From NCBI GenBank assembly GCA_037043015.1, contig CM073326.1, forward strand, positions 4,313,845 through 4,377,844: a stretch of 64,000 nucleotides of DNA, written 5' to 3'. Below, in pieces: positions 9,835-23,209 of this stretch (positions are counted from its first letter, which is position 1; each line of letters opens with the position of its first letter). The stretch comes from Bryum argenteum (Eukaryota > Streptophyta > Bryopsida > Bryales > Bryaceae). The translations under genes were made by a program, and so were the position numbers. Under the pieces are notes generated by a model, which saw nothing but the letters and a program-made list of their open reading frames with translations, did not search any database and was not told where the DNA came from.

Positions 9835-12619
9835 AGAGTTGGTACATGGGCTTTGTTCTCTATTAGATTATTCTTTTTAATTTTTTTTGTATATGTCAAT
9901 TTTTCGAGGTTCATGACATTATAACTTGTTTACGATTTTTTGTTTGTACGACCAAAGAAGTTTGGGAGAGAGTTAGTGTTTGTTGCATGTGTAAGTTGTG
10001 CAACTAAATACTAGAAGTTGAAAGAATTACAATGATATCATAGTAATAATCACCAATTTTATCGTGCCCCCTTTCAAATCTTTACTTTTTTTTTCAATCC
10101 ACTCATGGAAGTCACACTAAATAATAATAATTTTCACATTGAATAAAAATAATTTTCACTAATTTTATTTCTTTTAAGTATATTGTCTTGCTTTGATTAC
10201 TAAATTTATAAGTTTATGGCTTTATAGATAACTTTTAAATGTTTTTTATATATAGTATAATATCTATTCAAACAAATTATTATACTTCTAATAATCCTAT
10301 AGATGCTATACAAGAAGTACTATAGTGAGGAATTATCTTGCAAGTTCAACATAATATATTATTTCCATAATTTCTTTACAGATATAATACTTGAATAACA
10401 TGATTTACTTGAAATATCGTGTGAAACCATAAAAAATGAGAAAAGAACAATGCAAGATGATAGCCTATAGAACTCAAACTTTGCATTGGTTTCAAGTATA
10501 AGGGATAAAAGATAATGTGCAACCAATGAGTAGAATAAGAGCTTTATATTATGGTAGGAAATAGATCATTTATGAATTGAGCATTTTAGAAAGCCGGATA
10601 TTTTTTGTTGATGGAAATAAATATAAAAAAATTACAATCTGTTCGTAGCTAGTTATTTAAAAGCATAGCTCACGGTACATTTGTTTACCACAACTGTTTA
10701 GGATTCAAATTTGGTTTAAAATCTCCTATTAATTGTTTCTATTTTCTATCCCGTTGATTTCTAGCATTAACTCCTTACAACAAGTCACATTTATCACAGA
10801 ATCATAGAATAGAATCTTCACCCAATGTGGTATGCTATAAGAGGATTGCCATCATATTGCAATTCTTGGTAGACAACTTAGTTTGTGTCCTAATTTATTA
10901 AATTGGAAATAAGATTCACAACATTCTTTCCAGCATTTTCTTTTTTTCTTATGTATTTGTTGCCCCCTTTTTATGTATTTGGTGAAGACGGGCAAACGGG
11001 GAAAACTCACAAAAATAGAGGTCTTTGCAAGCACCTTGTATTACAAGGTGCCTATTTTGCACAAACTATTAAACTTTGTAAAAGAATAAAATTGGAATGT
11101 AATTTTCAACTATGAGGTGCATGATATGCATATATAACTAGAAGGCCATTTTGGTTTGTGAGGAGCCATTCAAGTAACTCTTTCACCTTAAGGTTGTCAA
11201 ACATGTGTTGCCCATTATTTTCATGCCCTGATTTGGGTGAAAAGTAAGTGATGGACCTTGTCAACTATTTACGTAAAAAATTTGTAAATTGAGCAAGAAA
11301 AAAAAAGAGCAACATGTTCACAAATACACTTTTTAACAACCAATAGTTGAATCAAGAAGTTGGATTTATCCTTATTTTGACGAAAATTCTACATATGAGT
11401 GAATCTCACTTTGCAAATTGTATTCAACTTACTGCATGTGGCATTCTATGGCATGTGAGAAGGTTAACAACACTTTAAGCACTTGAATAACTTATTAGAT
11501 GTTGAGATGTGGGAGGTCAAAGTTCAGAATCCAAGAGAGGTGGGCAAGCCTTTTTGTGTGAATATTCAATACTACAATTTGATTTTAGTATTGAATAGTA
11601 ATTTGTAAATGTATAAGTGTAACGTAAGAAGATATAACACAAAATTGGAACATCAGATGCAAATAGGTGCACTTTATTTCAAGCACATACACACAAAAGT
11701 CAAAAGAAAGATGTTCTAGTAGAAATAATGTATAATGTAGAACTTTTAACAAATGAATACCATAGACAAAGAGCTCGATGAACACTTTATGGTATTAGCT
11801 AATCTCAACAAGTACAAGTCGTATAATATACAATAATCTTAAGTTAATGTGAAAGAAAATAAATGATCACTATCTAAAGAGACATTCCTAATCTTGTGTT
11901 TTGAGTGATTTCCAGATAGAGACCAATTATGAAAAAGCATGACCATGTTGTATGTTGAGTCACTTCAAATCAAGAACATGTTATCTTTCAATGGGTGTAT
12001 CTCACAAATCTTTAATCTATTTGAAGATCTGTAAGTGACTACCATCTTCCTATAGACCCTATTTGGCGATTCCAAAGCCTTGTCCTCATACACAAAATAC
12101 TAGATTCATTGGTCCAGAATTGTTTGTCATACTTTTGCTCGAATGAATGTTGGTTGTTAAAAAATTATGCGGTAGGATCCCTTTGTAGTGCCACCAAATG
12201 CTATTGAAAAATAATGGATTTTGGAGCAGATTTTGGACCTTTGACCCCTCCCCTATATTCGGAGGTTAAGTACAAAAAGTAAGAAGGTTTTTGGGAGGGG
12301 AAGCACATTCAGACTTTCCATTTAATGTTCTCAAACATGAATGTGGCTCTTGCTAAAACACCTTCAGTAATTGTTTGGCGCCTACATGATTTTATACATC
12401 TGGTTGCTTGATTTGCTTGATTACTGTAGATCCAAGATACAATTGGTTTGTGAATCCATCAACAAATATTTGAGCTCAACATCTAGAATACAAAAAGTGC
12501 TATAAATGTATAAATTACATCAATGTCTATGATTCAATAGTTGAAGCCAAACTTTTGATGACTCATATTGGGGCTGAAAATTGCGTTTGAATACATTTTT
12601 CCCATGGTCTCATCAAACT
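9835..12619. other. AT-rich gene-free stretch
   Basis: Nearly 2.8 kb of AT-rich sequence without splice-consistent coding frames. Frames of 60-70 codons (about 10850-11115 and 11585-11785) have no recognisable motif. I see no element ends here. Confidence 0.5.
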
Positions 12620-12623
12620 TTAA

Positions 12624-13233
12624 ATCCTAAATGTCCCTACAATTTTTTGGTCAAGAAGTATAGTTCTTTGAAAGCTCTCTAGACATAAATGAAGGTAAAG
12701 TATTCAAATCTCAAATCTCAATTTTATGACACTTTGTATAGGTCATGTGGTTCAAATTTGAACTCATGAGGCCTTTGTAGATTGCGGGATCTTGATGTAT
12801 TTGTACTAAAAAACAAGTATGAAATTCACCATTTTCACTTTGTAGTAGGAATACTATCAACAAACCAATTGTAGTCAAAATTTCAACCAAGAGTTCTTCA
12901 CTTTTATCTCAAAAATACTTTTAAATTTATTGAAACACTAAAAAAAAAAAAAATCCTTGCTCAATTTATAGCATTGCAATAGTGAAAATTGCCTAATAAT
13001 TTACAAAGGATGATAAGTCCAAATCCAAACCACTTGCACCAAAAACTATATCATGTCCTCAAAACATATTAATTGCAAATAAGATTCCTACAACAAGAAA
13101 TATATTTGAATCGGATTCCAACCCAAAAATCAAAATTGAAATCCAATTGTGGATATAGAAAATACAACTCCTTGAACCCTCAAAGAGCATGCATTTTTTT
13201 GGTTCACTTTTTGGACCCAAGGACGCTTAGGGG
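12624..13233. mobile_element. Degenerate TTAA-family element, copy f
   Basis: Left border TTAA at 12620-12623 followed by ATCCTAAATGTCC; right end GACGCTTAGGGG followed by TAAA, a one-base change from TTAA. The interior matches 8040-8450 and 44760-45110. It is an older member of the long subfamily and non-coding. Confidence 0.6.
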
Positions 13234-13978
13234 TAAAAAACTAGGTAGCGAGACCTTGTGATCTTCCTATATACATTTGTTTTTGTAAAATAATTAGCAT
13301 TTCAAATGCATAAAAATATGAATCAAATAAGAATCTTGTAGTTGGTAGTCTAAAATGCTAGAATCTCTTTCCAATGAGTTCTATACAATATAAGAAGCTT
13401 TTTGGACAATTTTAAGTGACACAAAAGGACTTGGGCATTTAAGAATAAGCTCAATAGAATTGCAATTTAACGCCTTCACACTATGTGGTTTACTATACCA
13501 AATTTATGAGTAGAGGCAGTCTAATAAGAAGGTTCCAATGGAGAGGTGTACATAAGTCTCATAAGTCCCAAGTTGATTCATGTAAAAACTGGCAGGTGAA
13601 AGGCATCAAATGCCATTGAAAGCAAACATGTAGAGTGTGGGCTGAATTGCAAGTTTTTAAAATGGTTAGGTGAAGCAACTTACTAGAGAAGTGCTCGTAA
13701 AATTGCTGAAGATACTAGTCATGATTGCTTCTTAATGAAGTTGTTGAACTTCTCATCATAGCCCGTTGGAAGAGAACTAACCTTATTGAACTAGTTATGG
13801 AACACTTACGTGATTCACCTACCTTTATACTAGAAAAATGTTTAAGTGATTAAAACTAGTCGTTTAACAACTAAAAAAGAAAGGGGACAAAAGTAAAATC
13901 ATAATGTTCTTGGACCACATTAACTTTTTTTCTTTCTCTAAAAGCTTAGTAACCTATTATTATTGTGTACCCAACTTC

Positions 13979-14081
13979 CCCTTGTCCGGTGGCCATCGGG
14001 ATATTAGCATTACGAACGGACACTTCATTCACAAAAGGAACCGGAGTTTCTATCTATTCTATCTCTATCTATGTACCCAAC
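13979..14081 (+). mobile_element. Short TATCT-tailed retroposon, copy B
   Basis: A 103-bp copy on the plus strand with head CCCTTGTCCGGTGGCC and tail TCTATCTATTCTATCTCTA. It is flanked by perfect 13-bp direct repeats TGTACCCAACTTC at 13966-13978 and 14082-14094. Together with copy A at 6782-6891 it defines a small retroposed family. Confidence 0.78.
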
Positions 14082-14482
14082 TTCTTATAGAAAAACATGC
14101 ACCTCTTTTTGGCATGAGCCAATCATGTAGTGCCTCATAAAAATAGATAAATAATGAATAAAATAATATTAATGTCCGTTCATTAGCATGCAAATGATAA
14201 CGGCCATGGGGGGCCATTCGCCGCTTTTACCCGAGAGTTGAATTCGAATTACCTGCCACGACAGCCGGCAATTTGAAATTGGATTTGGGTGACCGGCTGC
14301 GCCCGGTGGTAGCCCTAATCATGACCTGATAAGCTATGGCGGGCCGCCCATAGAAGAAGGCAGCCGGGCGCAGTCAAATCGCTTGATCTTCGATCGTTCT
14401 TCCCGCCGCGAGCTTCTGCGCTCGTTGCTTCTCCGCCATTTTCCTCATCGTTTTTTCGGAAGCTCTCTCGTCGCCTGCAGCG

Positions 14483-17400
14483 ATGGAGTTTTTCGGTACG
14501 CACCGATCCTTAAACCCTCCCCTATATTTTTCCCTACGATCGGAGAATGGCGGAAGTCGAAGAAGTTGCATGCTCTTCGATTCCTGACCGTTTCGAGAGA
14601 CGATGACGGTAACAGTATCAGCTCGCAAATGCGAACATGTCCTTTAGGGTTTAAGCCTCCGAAGAGTTTGTTGTTGTTCGCCAAGTAGGATTTAATCGAG
14701 TCGCCAAGTACGAGGCTTCGAAATGAGTAAAATTAATGTCGGCGTTAGCTCAAAGCTCACCGCGATTGCCATTGTCAGAACTTCTTATGTAGAAATTATG
14801 TAGACGCTGTGCAACTACAGTTGTGTACTTGGTCGTGGATCTTTCTTTGCCATTTACGTGTTGAAAATCAGTGCATGCTGCTCCTTTCGTAAAACCTCAC
14901 GTTAGGTGGAAATGGAGACGATCTGCATGTTCTTCCCTACGTGTGCTTTACATTGGAAGAGTTGGAATGGCATACGATCCATATCCGTGCGGATTAAACG
15001 TGCATGAAGTTCTAAGAGGCGCGTTGTAGGCCATTCTAGGGATGCTAGTGAATTTCCGTTTCACTTCGAGATGAAGTGCTGTATGTGTGATGTTTCAATG
15101 GAGGAGCAAATGTCATGCGATTTGCTGCTGGTAGAAGGGGTGAGTAGGCGAGATGGAATCAGGGTTTAAGAAATTATAGTGTGACAATTGCGACTAACGT
15201 GGTTTGCTCTTCAGGTGTGGAAGTTCCGGCTGGAAACCCTACGACGTGTTCTCCTGGTTATGGAATGTACCTTCATGTCTCTCAGGTGTGTACCTTAACA
15301 TCTTCTCTGAGGTGCAGCTGAACTGGTTTCACAGTAACGCTCTATGTTGGATGTGTTTCTAAGGAGGAACGATACAGATTTTGTGTTTCTGTGACTTATT
15401 CTGGGTTTTTGTGTCAGGCTGCTCTTGGAGATAGCAAGGGAAAGCCAGGAAAAGCGCAGGAGAGGGTTGTTGTGAAGGTGAGCGTTGAGCCTCACAATGA
15501 GATTGTGCTCGGAACTTTGGTAGAAGGCAAGTGCGACCAGATGCACCTCGATCTTGTGTTCGATAGAGACTTCACGATTTCTCACACTGGGAAAACCTCC
15601 AGCGTCTACATCTGTGGATACCGAACTGAGGCTCCAGAAGGTAACTCTCCCTCCCGATGGCTGCTTACCTGATGATTTCTGTATACTGTGTCATGCAATT
15701 CAGTCTACCTTGCTGTTTAGGCGTCCTTCCCTGGAGACTAATAGCTGGATCGATTTGGTGAGCAGAGGAGGATGAAGACGATGAGTTTGATGACGAAGAC
15801 GAGAGTGAGGAAGAGAAGGATGCTCCTACAGCAGTTCCAATCGTAAACGGGGCCGCAGAAGGTAAAGCCACTTGCCTAATCATTTAGGCTAGTGACTGTT
15901 GCTCGTTCTTGTACTCACCGGACGTTGATTATCCCACCTCTTTCTATTAGATCGAGCTGAATGTCGATTCAACTTATGAATTTCTGCACGGAATATTAGA
16001 CTTACCTGATGTCATTCGAAAGTCCCCTCTAATAATTTTCCGTCATACAGCTAAATCTGGTAAAGCTGGAAAGAGTGACGATGGAGCTAAGTCTGCAGCA
16101 GCCAAGGCAACGGACAAGGCGGCCAATACTATCGCAACTGCCATTGCCAAGGTCGTTGAGAAGACGAACTCAAAGAAGCAAGTAGTTGATGACGATGATG
16201 ATTCTGAGGAGGAAGATGATGAATCTGAGGTGAGTCATCTGAATATGGGAATGTACAGACAACATCAATCTCATCGTATATGTTTTTAGATGGGGAGTTC
16301 TATATCAGTCTTCTGTCAAGAATGTGTGTGAGGGGACAGATTAAAACATCAAACACGGGTTGAAGTTCGTTGAATAATCCCTTAATGGTTTGGCATACAA
16401 GGATGAGGGTCTGGAGCACCCGTTCTTGGAAGAATTGGCCTCCGAATCTGATGACGAATTCGACGCCGGCGATGATTCCGACGAGGTGTGTACAACGTAC
16501 AACCTTGAAACTTAACGTAGTTTTTTGGTTTTTATTGACAGTAGTGTTACTCCCACGTAGGGATAGAGAGTTGCTTCCCATACTCATTCTTGCCTTTATT
16601 GCTTCAGTACGAGGGATGACATCGTTTTGTACCCTGCAGGACATGGAAGATGATGACGATGAAGAGGATGATGATGATGAGGATGACTCTGATGAGTCTG
16701 AGGAGGAAGAACTGAAGACTCCAGAAGTAAAGGTGAAGCTGCAACTTTTTTATTCGTAGTTTCACGTAGATCGCGTGCATTTGTGTCTCCTAGCTTTGTG
16801 GCATCACCTGCACTTTTTTCTAGAGAGTTATTTCAAGGGCTGTTTAACTCAAACTAGCATTTTGTCTCAGGCTGGCAAGAAGAGGAGTGCAGCACAGCCA
16901 GTGAAAGCCGCTGAGAAGAAGGCCAAGACGGAAGCCTCACCAAAGCCAGGTCAGTTCTCTTCTTATTCGACCTGCCGGAATGAGCTCTTGTTGTGTCGGT
17001 CCAGCCTAGTTAGGTCTTACCAAACCTCCTGCATAAGTGGCTGGTAAGATCTCAGATTAACTTACAGTCTACCCTCTTCAAGCCTTCCCGAGTGAATTTT
17101 TCTTTCAGGGTTGCTAAGAGTAACTAATTTCAAAAATATATGTTTAAACAATTTTCAAGTTCTGACATATCAAAAATTATAAAGATATCACTATATCAAG
17201 ATGAAATAATGTAACGTGTCCTTTCAATGTCCTGAAAGCCATGGAGTGCAATCTTGACCTTACAAATTGTAGCTCTAGTGGACGTATAGTGATGTAATCA
17301 TCCATTGATAATTTGTATTTCACTTATTAATATCCAGAAACCAAAATTACAAAGAGTAGATTAATCTCAAGTGTGCTACATGTGGTGAGACAGTTAACAG

Positions 17401-18025
17401 GTACAGAGGGTCAATAATTCTAATTCTTACATTTATAGAGGGTAGACTGTACTTCTGAGGGTTTTAACATTGGTGGCCTTTATTGTGCAGAACAAGTATC
17501 TGTAAATGGAAAGAAGGGCAAGAAGTCTGCACAAGCTACCCCAGAGAAGAAGGAAGCTGCCCCCAAGACTCCCACTACTGATAAAGCAGCCAAGGCAGCA
17601 AAGGTGAGTGCGCTTATAAGAAGATTTTGAACTAAATGAACTTTAAGCCCCCCTCAGACTTCACTTCTACAAACTTGTATCTCCTAGCACGGAGTAAAAT
17701 TGTTCAGTTTCTTTTGTTTCTCTTTCTTTTTCTGATAGAATTGTAACTAAATAAAGATTTAGTATTAGACTCACATTCTCAATGTTGGAAGGTGTGTTAG
17801 GTCATCATCATTCTGGTATGGCTTTATTGTCTTGTCGTAGGTGTATAATAATAGATGAGACTAACAATTTTCCTCCAACAACAGACTCCGAAGGGAACTC
17901 CTACTGCCCCGCCTCCAACACCTGTTTCTGCGAAGAAGATCGGAGACCACAAGTGCACTGGCTGTGAAAGGACATTTACTACAGAGTCAGCTCTTTCACA
18001 GCACGCAGCTGCGAAGCACAAATAG
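14483..18025 (+). CDS. HD2: HD2-type histone deacetylase / nucleoplasmin-fold nuclear protein
   Basis: Plant-specific HD2 (HDT) protein of the nucleolus, tied to histone deacetylation and rRNA gene silencing; its N-terminal fold is nucleoplasmin-like. Exons: 14483-14495, 15215-15285, 15418-15640, 15766-15861, 16051-16229, 16402-16485, 16640-16732, 16871-16949, 17491-17603, 17885-18025; all GT-AG, in phase, 363 residues. The start MEFFGVEVPAG corresponds to the invariant MEFWGVEVKAG of the family. Residues 1-102 form the core (YLHVSQAALGD, DLVFDRDFTISHTGKTSSVY, ICGY). Two long acidic runs follow, then Lys/Ala-rich segments typical of nucleolar proteins, and a C-terminal C2H2 finger (CTGCERTF...LSQHAAAKH). 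The finger is present in only some HD2 members. A TA-flanked MITE sits in intron 8. Confidence 0.96.
17065..17449. mobile_element. TA-flanked MITE in HD2 intron 8
   Basis: A 385-bp non-coding insertion with inverted ends CAGTCTACCCTCT and AGAGGGTAGACTG, bordered by TA on both sides, the target of Tc1/mariner elements. It accounts for most of the 541-base intron; neighbouring introns are 75-270 bases. The exons on each side stay in phase. Confidence 0.75.
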
Positions 18026-19970
18026 GGTGTGGACACAAGTGCCCTGTGCCTTCGAACGCTTTTGGGGTGTGAAGTGCTCACCCTCTTCTGAAGATACTAC
18101 TGTGGAGAGACTGGTCAGACGGAGCTTTTTGTAGAAGAAACTGAAGAAATGATTAGTGGCGTGACATCTAGAAATGAGTTGCTGGTGAACAATATCCTAC
18201 GAAAGGTGATAGTCCTTTGAATTCTACAGCAGACTTCTCTACTCAAAATTTTGATATAACTGCTACTGCTGCTTAAGACAACGTAGATGTTATTGGTATA
18301 AGTAGCCACCACTTACGAGGACATCGAGCTATTTTCTGTTTTCATTTGCGCTCATTGAATTGTAGTTTTTGCTGTGACTTTGTGTTTAGTTGAGATGACC
18401 AATTTGGCATACTTGAACTTTCTGGATCTGGAGACCCTGGGTCTTTATATTGTCACAGTAATCTCTCATCTGCATTGTAGATGTCTACTCCTCTTTTTAG
18501 TAATCGGGTGTGCTTATCTAAGGTGTGCTTGTTTAAGTAGCATTGCTACTTCAGTACTCCCTTTGTCTCAGAATAATACTTGGATTTGCTTGGAATTTGA
18601 TCTCAGAAAAATATTGTTATTTCAGTTCAAGAAGGGTTAGTGTTGAGTTCTACTCCACTTCATTAATAGAATTCATTCCTTGCCAAATTAAACAAATCAT
18701 GGTACTTTTTGAGATGATATAAATATTGTGTCATGAAGACAGATTGAGGTAAAGTGAACAAGTTCAATTGCAATGAACAAATATTTAAGGACAATATATG
18801 CTTTTAGTAATTGAAAGCTCATTTTAGAACTCATCATCTTATTTTCTAGATGTACTTGTTAGTGTAACAAAGTTCAACAATTTTGATAAGAGGATTGATA
18901 GCTAGAAATTGTACATGACAAGATGCATTCATGAAATATACTTTACTGAAGAACAAAAAGGCAAGACATGTAAGAGCATCTAAGCATCTTCCACCCATGG
19001 GCTTACCCTAAATCGTAAATGATTTTTCTAGATTCTATTCACTAGAAATTTTTAACACCTACCTGAGTGTCGCCATGACTAATGACTTATATGGTGAAAT
19101 TAGCAAGTGATTAGTGAGGGAGGATTGCGTTTATGGTAGAGGCACCTATACCCGACCATTTAAGGATTTTAGCAAGTGATATTAAGGTATATACTTTTTA
19201 AAGAATTTTTCATGTGTGGAAACATAAGGTTCTTGTTGAATGCAAAAAGTTTCGTGATTTTATTTGCATTATTCAAATAGTTATAATTGTTTAAAGTGAA
19301 AAAGTTGCTTGGGACCTGAAGTCGATCACATGCTCAAATATACAAATGAGGTACATCTGTTCTTTCAAAATCTAGGAATTGGGCTTGATCGGTTATGGGT
19401 TCCCGGTCAGGAATGGGTCCCTTTACCTTAGTTGCATTCTAAGTAGCCATTGTCGATGCTCTCATTGGTCCACCCACCAACTACCCACCCACTAAGTAAG
19501 TTGCAATGTGACGACACCCAAAGGTCCAAATAGCAAATGTTGTACTCAAATGTGTTGCTTTCAAGACCTAAATTGATGAGCTACATCAAGCATTGCCAAG
19601 TGTTCGGGAATAAGATTCAAACAAAATAGAAGTTCTCATTCCTTCAAAGAGGATTCTTTCTCCAATATGCGAAAATACTTCCTCCGTCGGGTATTGTTCC
19701 TTGGTCACACATCATCAAATATATCAATTATCTACAGTGAGTTGAGAGTTGTTGATCATTTTGAGGTTACCGGGAGTTTTTATGGAGTGCCTAGGAGGAG
19801 GTCTGGTAGGAGTGTAAGAGTGTGGTACTCTTAGATTTTTTTCTGGGTTGTAATAAGCATACCACACCTTAATAGATTAGTAAAAAAATTAAGGAAAAGT
19901 GACAAGTATAATAATCTATTGTGATGTCATTAGAAGCACAATGAAAATATGCACTATGTGTCATTTTCTA
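18026..19970. other. HD2 3' region and gene-free DNA
   Basis: The first few hundred bases are probably the HD2 3' untranslated region. A Stowaway-like end (ACTCCCTTTGTCTCAGAATA) starts near 18556, but I could not find its partner. The rest is AT-rich with no gene. Confidence 0.45.
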
Positions 19971-19974
19971 CTAG

Positions 19975-20405
19975 CCCTTAAAAGCCCAAGGGGGGGGGGG
20001 TAAAGCTCCTAAAAGTTGGTAATAACGCTGATTTTTTCAAAACTACGTAAAAACAAATATAAGATGAAAATGAAAAATCCAACCGTAGGATCTTCTTTGG
20101 AGCATGGCAATTAGTAAGACCGCCAAGTTGCATGCCATTTGGAGCTATGAATTTCAAGATCCATGCAAAAAAGGGGTGAAGATCACACCACCAAAACTTT
20201 CATGAAAAATCTCTTTCGCCCACTCTCACAAATTGAGGATCAAGGTTTTTAGTATGTACCCAAGGAGGGAGTAGAGAAAACCCACCAAGGAGTTGGGCAA
20301 AAAAAACAACGGATGAAAAATCGATGGGATGAAAGCGGGGTTGTGCACCAAAGACGAAGCCTCACATCCAAAATGTCGAAAAACGACACTGTGGGTGCTT
20401 AAGGG
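19975..20405. mobile_element. CTAG-flanked member of the TTAA family, copy g
   Basis: A 431-bp element with inverted ends CCCTTAAAAGCCC and GGGTGCTTAAGGG. It has the same CCC...GGG layout as the TTAA family but is bordered by CTAG at 19971-19974 and 20406-20409. The tail (ATCCAAAATGTCGAAAAACG) resembles that of the element ending at 8718. The identical CTAG on both sides is best read as a four-base target duplication at a non-standard site. Confidence 0.6.
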
Positions 20406-20409
20406 CTAG

Positions 20410-23200
20410 TGTACCCTTCGTGATATCATTTGTGCATGTACCTATAGACTCATCCGGGTTTATATATCTATAGTTCTAAGCACAGCATGGGAGTGAAAGG
20501 ATGTAAATTTAATACCAGTTTGTTGAGCGTTGTTAATATAAAGACTCTGGAGCAGACAGAACTAGTTCCTTACGAAAGAGTAGCTGTGGCATGGGCTTTG
20601 AGGTTTCCAAAATCAGTATTGATATCCTGATTATCAAAGTTGCTGGATTTTCGATACTTTCATTTGTAAGAAGAGAATTCTGATAGGAACTAGTTGACTT
20701 CCCATATGAATAGGAATGTACACTATCCGGCAAGAGAGATATGGACACAGGCATTTTCGAACGAGAACCCTGTAAAGACTCCAGAATTTGAAATGCTGTT
20801 ACGCATTCAATTCAATTAGTACAACCTTTGCTACTTGGAAACAACACCTACATGTAGCTGCTCCTAGAGCCCCATGCAATTTTATGAGAAACATAATTTT
20901 TGGTATTCACATGAAGTTCACCTTGTTTTTGGCATTCTGCGAGTTGTCCATATCTCTCTTGCCGGGTAATGTACATTGGCAATATATTAGTTTATTTTCA
21001 TGTTGTGGATATGCTTGGTTATGGTTTCAAAACTTTTGAGAATCTGCTTGTTGATGCTGTTGTTGTTGGGAACACATTATAAGTATGAAATTGAAGAGCA
21101 TTATGAATGAAGAGTGTCGTGAAACCCTGTTTTTCAGGACTCCTAGTTTTAGGTCGTATTAACCCTTAAATGAATGTCGAGCTCCTATGAAAATACACTG
21201 GAAACCAAGCCCGAGGGGCATGCTTGGACGTTTAAGGGTTAAGCATTAAGTTTCCTGTGTGGAAATAAAGCGCCCAAGGATCGAATTGGGATGCCATATG
21301 CTATGTGGTTGTGTCAAAACTAGACTTTGTCATGGAAATATAAATTATATTAGGTATGTTGCTTTTGTGGAATGTTGTAACATTCTTGGACGTGGTAAAA
21401 TTAATCTTTCGATTTTTTTGAGTTTCTGGTATTGGAAATACTTGTACATTTGCTTTTTCCTACGTCATTGTTGTTATGTCCCGTGGGCATATCATCAAGC
21501 GTAGGTCAAACGGGCATTTTATTCACGCCAGACCTACAAGGGATCGGTTTTCTTATTTATTTATTTACATTTGCTTTTTCTAGTTGAGCACTATTGTTGG
21601 TAGATGGGTTTTCCAGGAGTTTAGGCTGATGACTTTATGGACGAGAGTGGAACCTTATTATTGCTAAATATTTTAGTTTTCTTTGTGTTGAAGATTTTCC
21701 ATGCTTACAGAAATTCAAGTCAAAAGATTATTTTTATTGTAGAAGAGAAGAATTCAAAGACATAGTTAAACTTTGTTCGTAGTTTTTGGCAATATTGTAG
21801 CTTTTTCATCAAGTTAGATGGGACTTGTGATATAAAGTTGTTAAGTCTAATATTGTTCAAATCCACTAGTAGCTTGGTTGTATAGAGACTCATAATCAAA
21901 TGCAAATGATTTGTATCAAGTGTGTCAAAGTGTATTACTTATGTGGATAGAGAAATAGAAGTTAGATCTTGATTGAGAATTGGGTTCAAACTTGTGCTTC
22001 AGTTCTTAAATTGTCATTATCCATACAATTGGGTGAAAACTTGTGCAATGTTGGGAGATTTATTATGTATTTTAGGATGTCCTGAATGAGAAGGTGATTA
22101 TCCAAAAGCAAGTAAATTCAAACTTTAATTGAGGTCAATAATTGAGGTGGAAAGAGATAGAAAAATAAAGTAGTAGTATTGTATAAAAGTGGAGATGGAT
22201 CAAGGCTTGCATATATATATATATATAATAGAGCAAATATGTGCAAATAGCCATATTATCTCATTTTACTTTATAGAATATTATACGTACATTTTCATAC
22301 AAGAACTTGAGCTTATGAGTATATTAAAGTGGATCCCTAACCAACAATGTTGGTTATATAGGAAAAGCATTATAAAAAACACCTATAGCAAGTTTTGATG
22401 ATTGACATTGACCATAGGAACATTTTGGGTTATGATGTGATCAGCTTCTGTCAATGATTTCATGGAAGATATATTCAAGTAAATTAGAATGTTATGTAAA
22501 AAGTTTAGATTGAGTAGTGATGTATACTTTCTTGTCATGTGGGAGATAAGGTCGTACTTATTACTCAACTTGATGCTTCCGCAACAAGTAATTTATTAAC
22601 AATCAAGCCTCCAAAACAAGTTAGAGTAGTATATGAAACCATATTATCACTACAAAATTGTTATCATTATGGTAATAGCATATAAAATCTATTCAGGATT
22701 ATTGTTGATTGATGAGGGGGTCAATATTGGATACGTGAATGAAAACAATAGCGTTAGTGTGAATGTGATGTATAGGAGCGTATTCTTAGCAACACGAGAC
22801 ATTGACGAGGTGGTGATCACGACTCTACAAATTTTCTCGCCGAGGTGGTGATGATGACTCTACAAATTTGGAGCCCAACTCGACGTGAATTCGAGGCGTA
22901 TCCCTACAGAGCTCGTGTATTGTCATCTTGCTAATTCCACCATCCTTTTACATCTTTAGTCTTTCATTTATAATTCTTTATGGAAACACTCTTGTATAAA
23001 CTTTGGTTGTTTATTTGTCATCCTTTTCCATTTTTTGAAAATGTGGGTGCTTACATTCAAACAGGTTATAGATTACCTTCTATCTAAATTCATTATGATT
23101 TGCTTCAATAAGTTCTAAATTTACTTCATATTAAATTTAGAATAACTTCAGCCACTACTAAGTACACACCAAACACCTAAACCTTTCAAATTTCAAAACA
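20410..23200. other. Intergenic DNA with small repeats
   Basis: AT-rich and without genes. It holds a 76-bp element of the TTAA family at 21163-21238 and a segment (21467-21572) found again in the same orientation at 59383-59485. An inverted match also exists between the segments near 20530-20760 and 20940-20975 around GCCGGATAGTGTACATTCC-like sequence. Nothing else is clear. Confidence 0.45.
21163..21238. mobile_element. 76-bp micro-element of the TTAA family, copy h
   Basis: CCCTTAAATGAATGTC on the left and GGACGTTTAAGGG on the right, bordered by TTAA at 21159-21162 and 21239-21242. It is too small to be more than the two ends with a short spacer, and is probably an internal deletion product that can still be mobilised in trans. 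Confidence 0.7.
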
Positions 23201-23209
23201 CCCCAAGAA

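Noticed and set aside
6771-14094. Inverted repeats 7 kb apart taken as the ends of one large transposon
   Set aside because: Each repeat has its own distinct target duplication and a pyrimidine tail, so they are two separate retroposon insertions in opposite directions.
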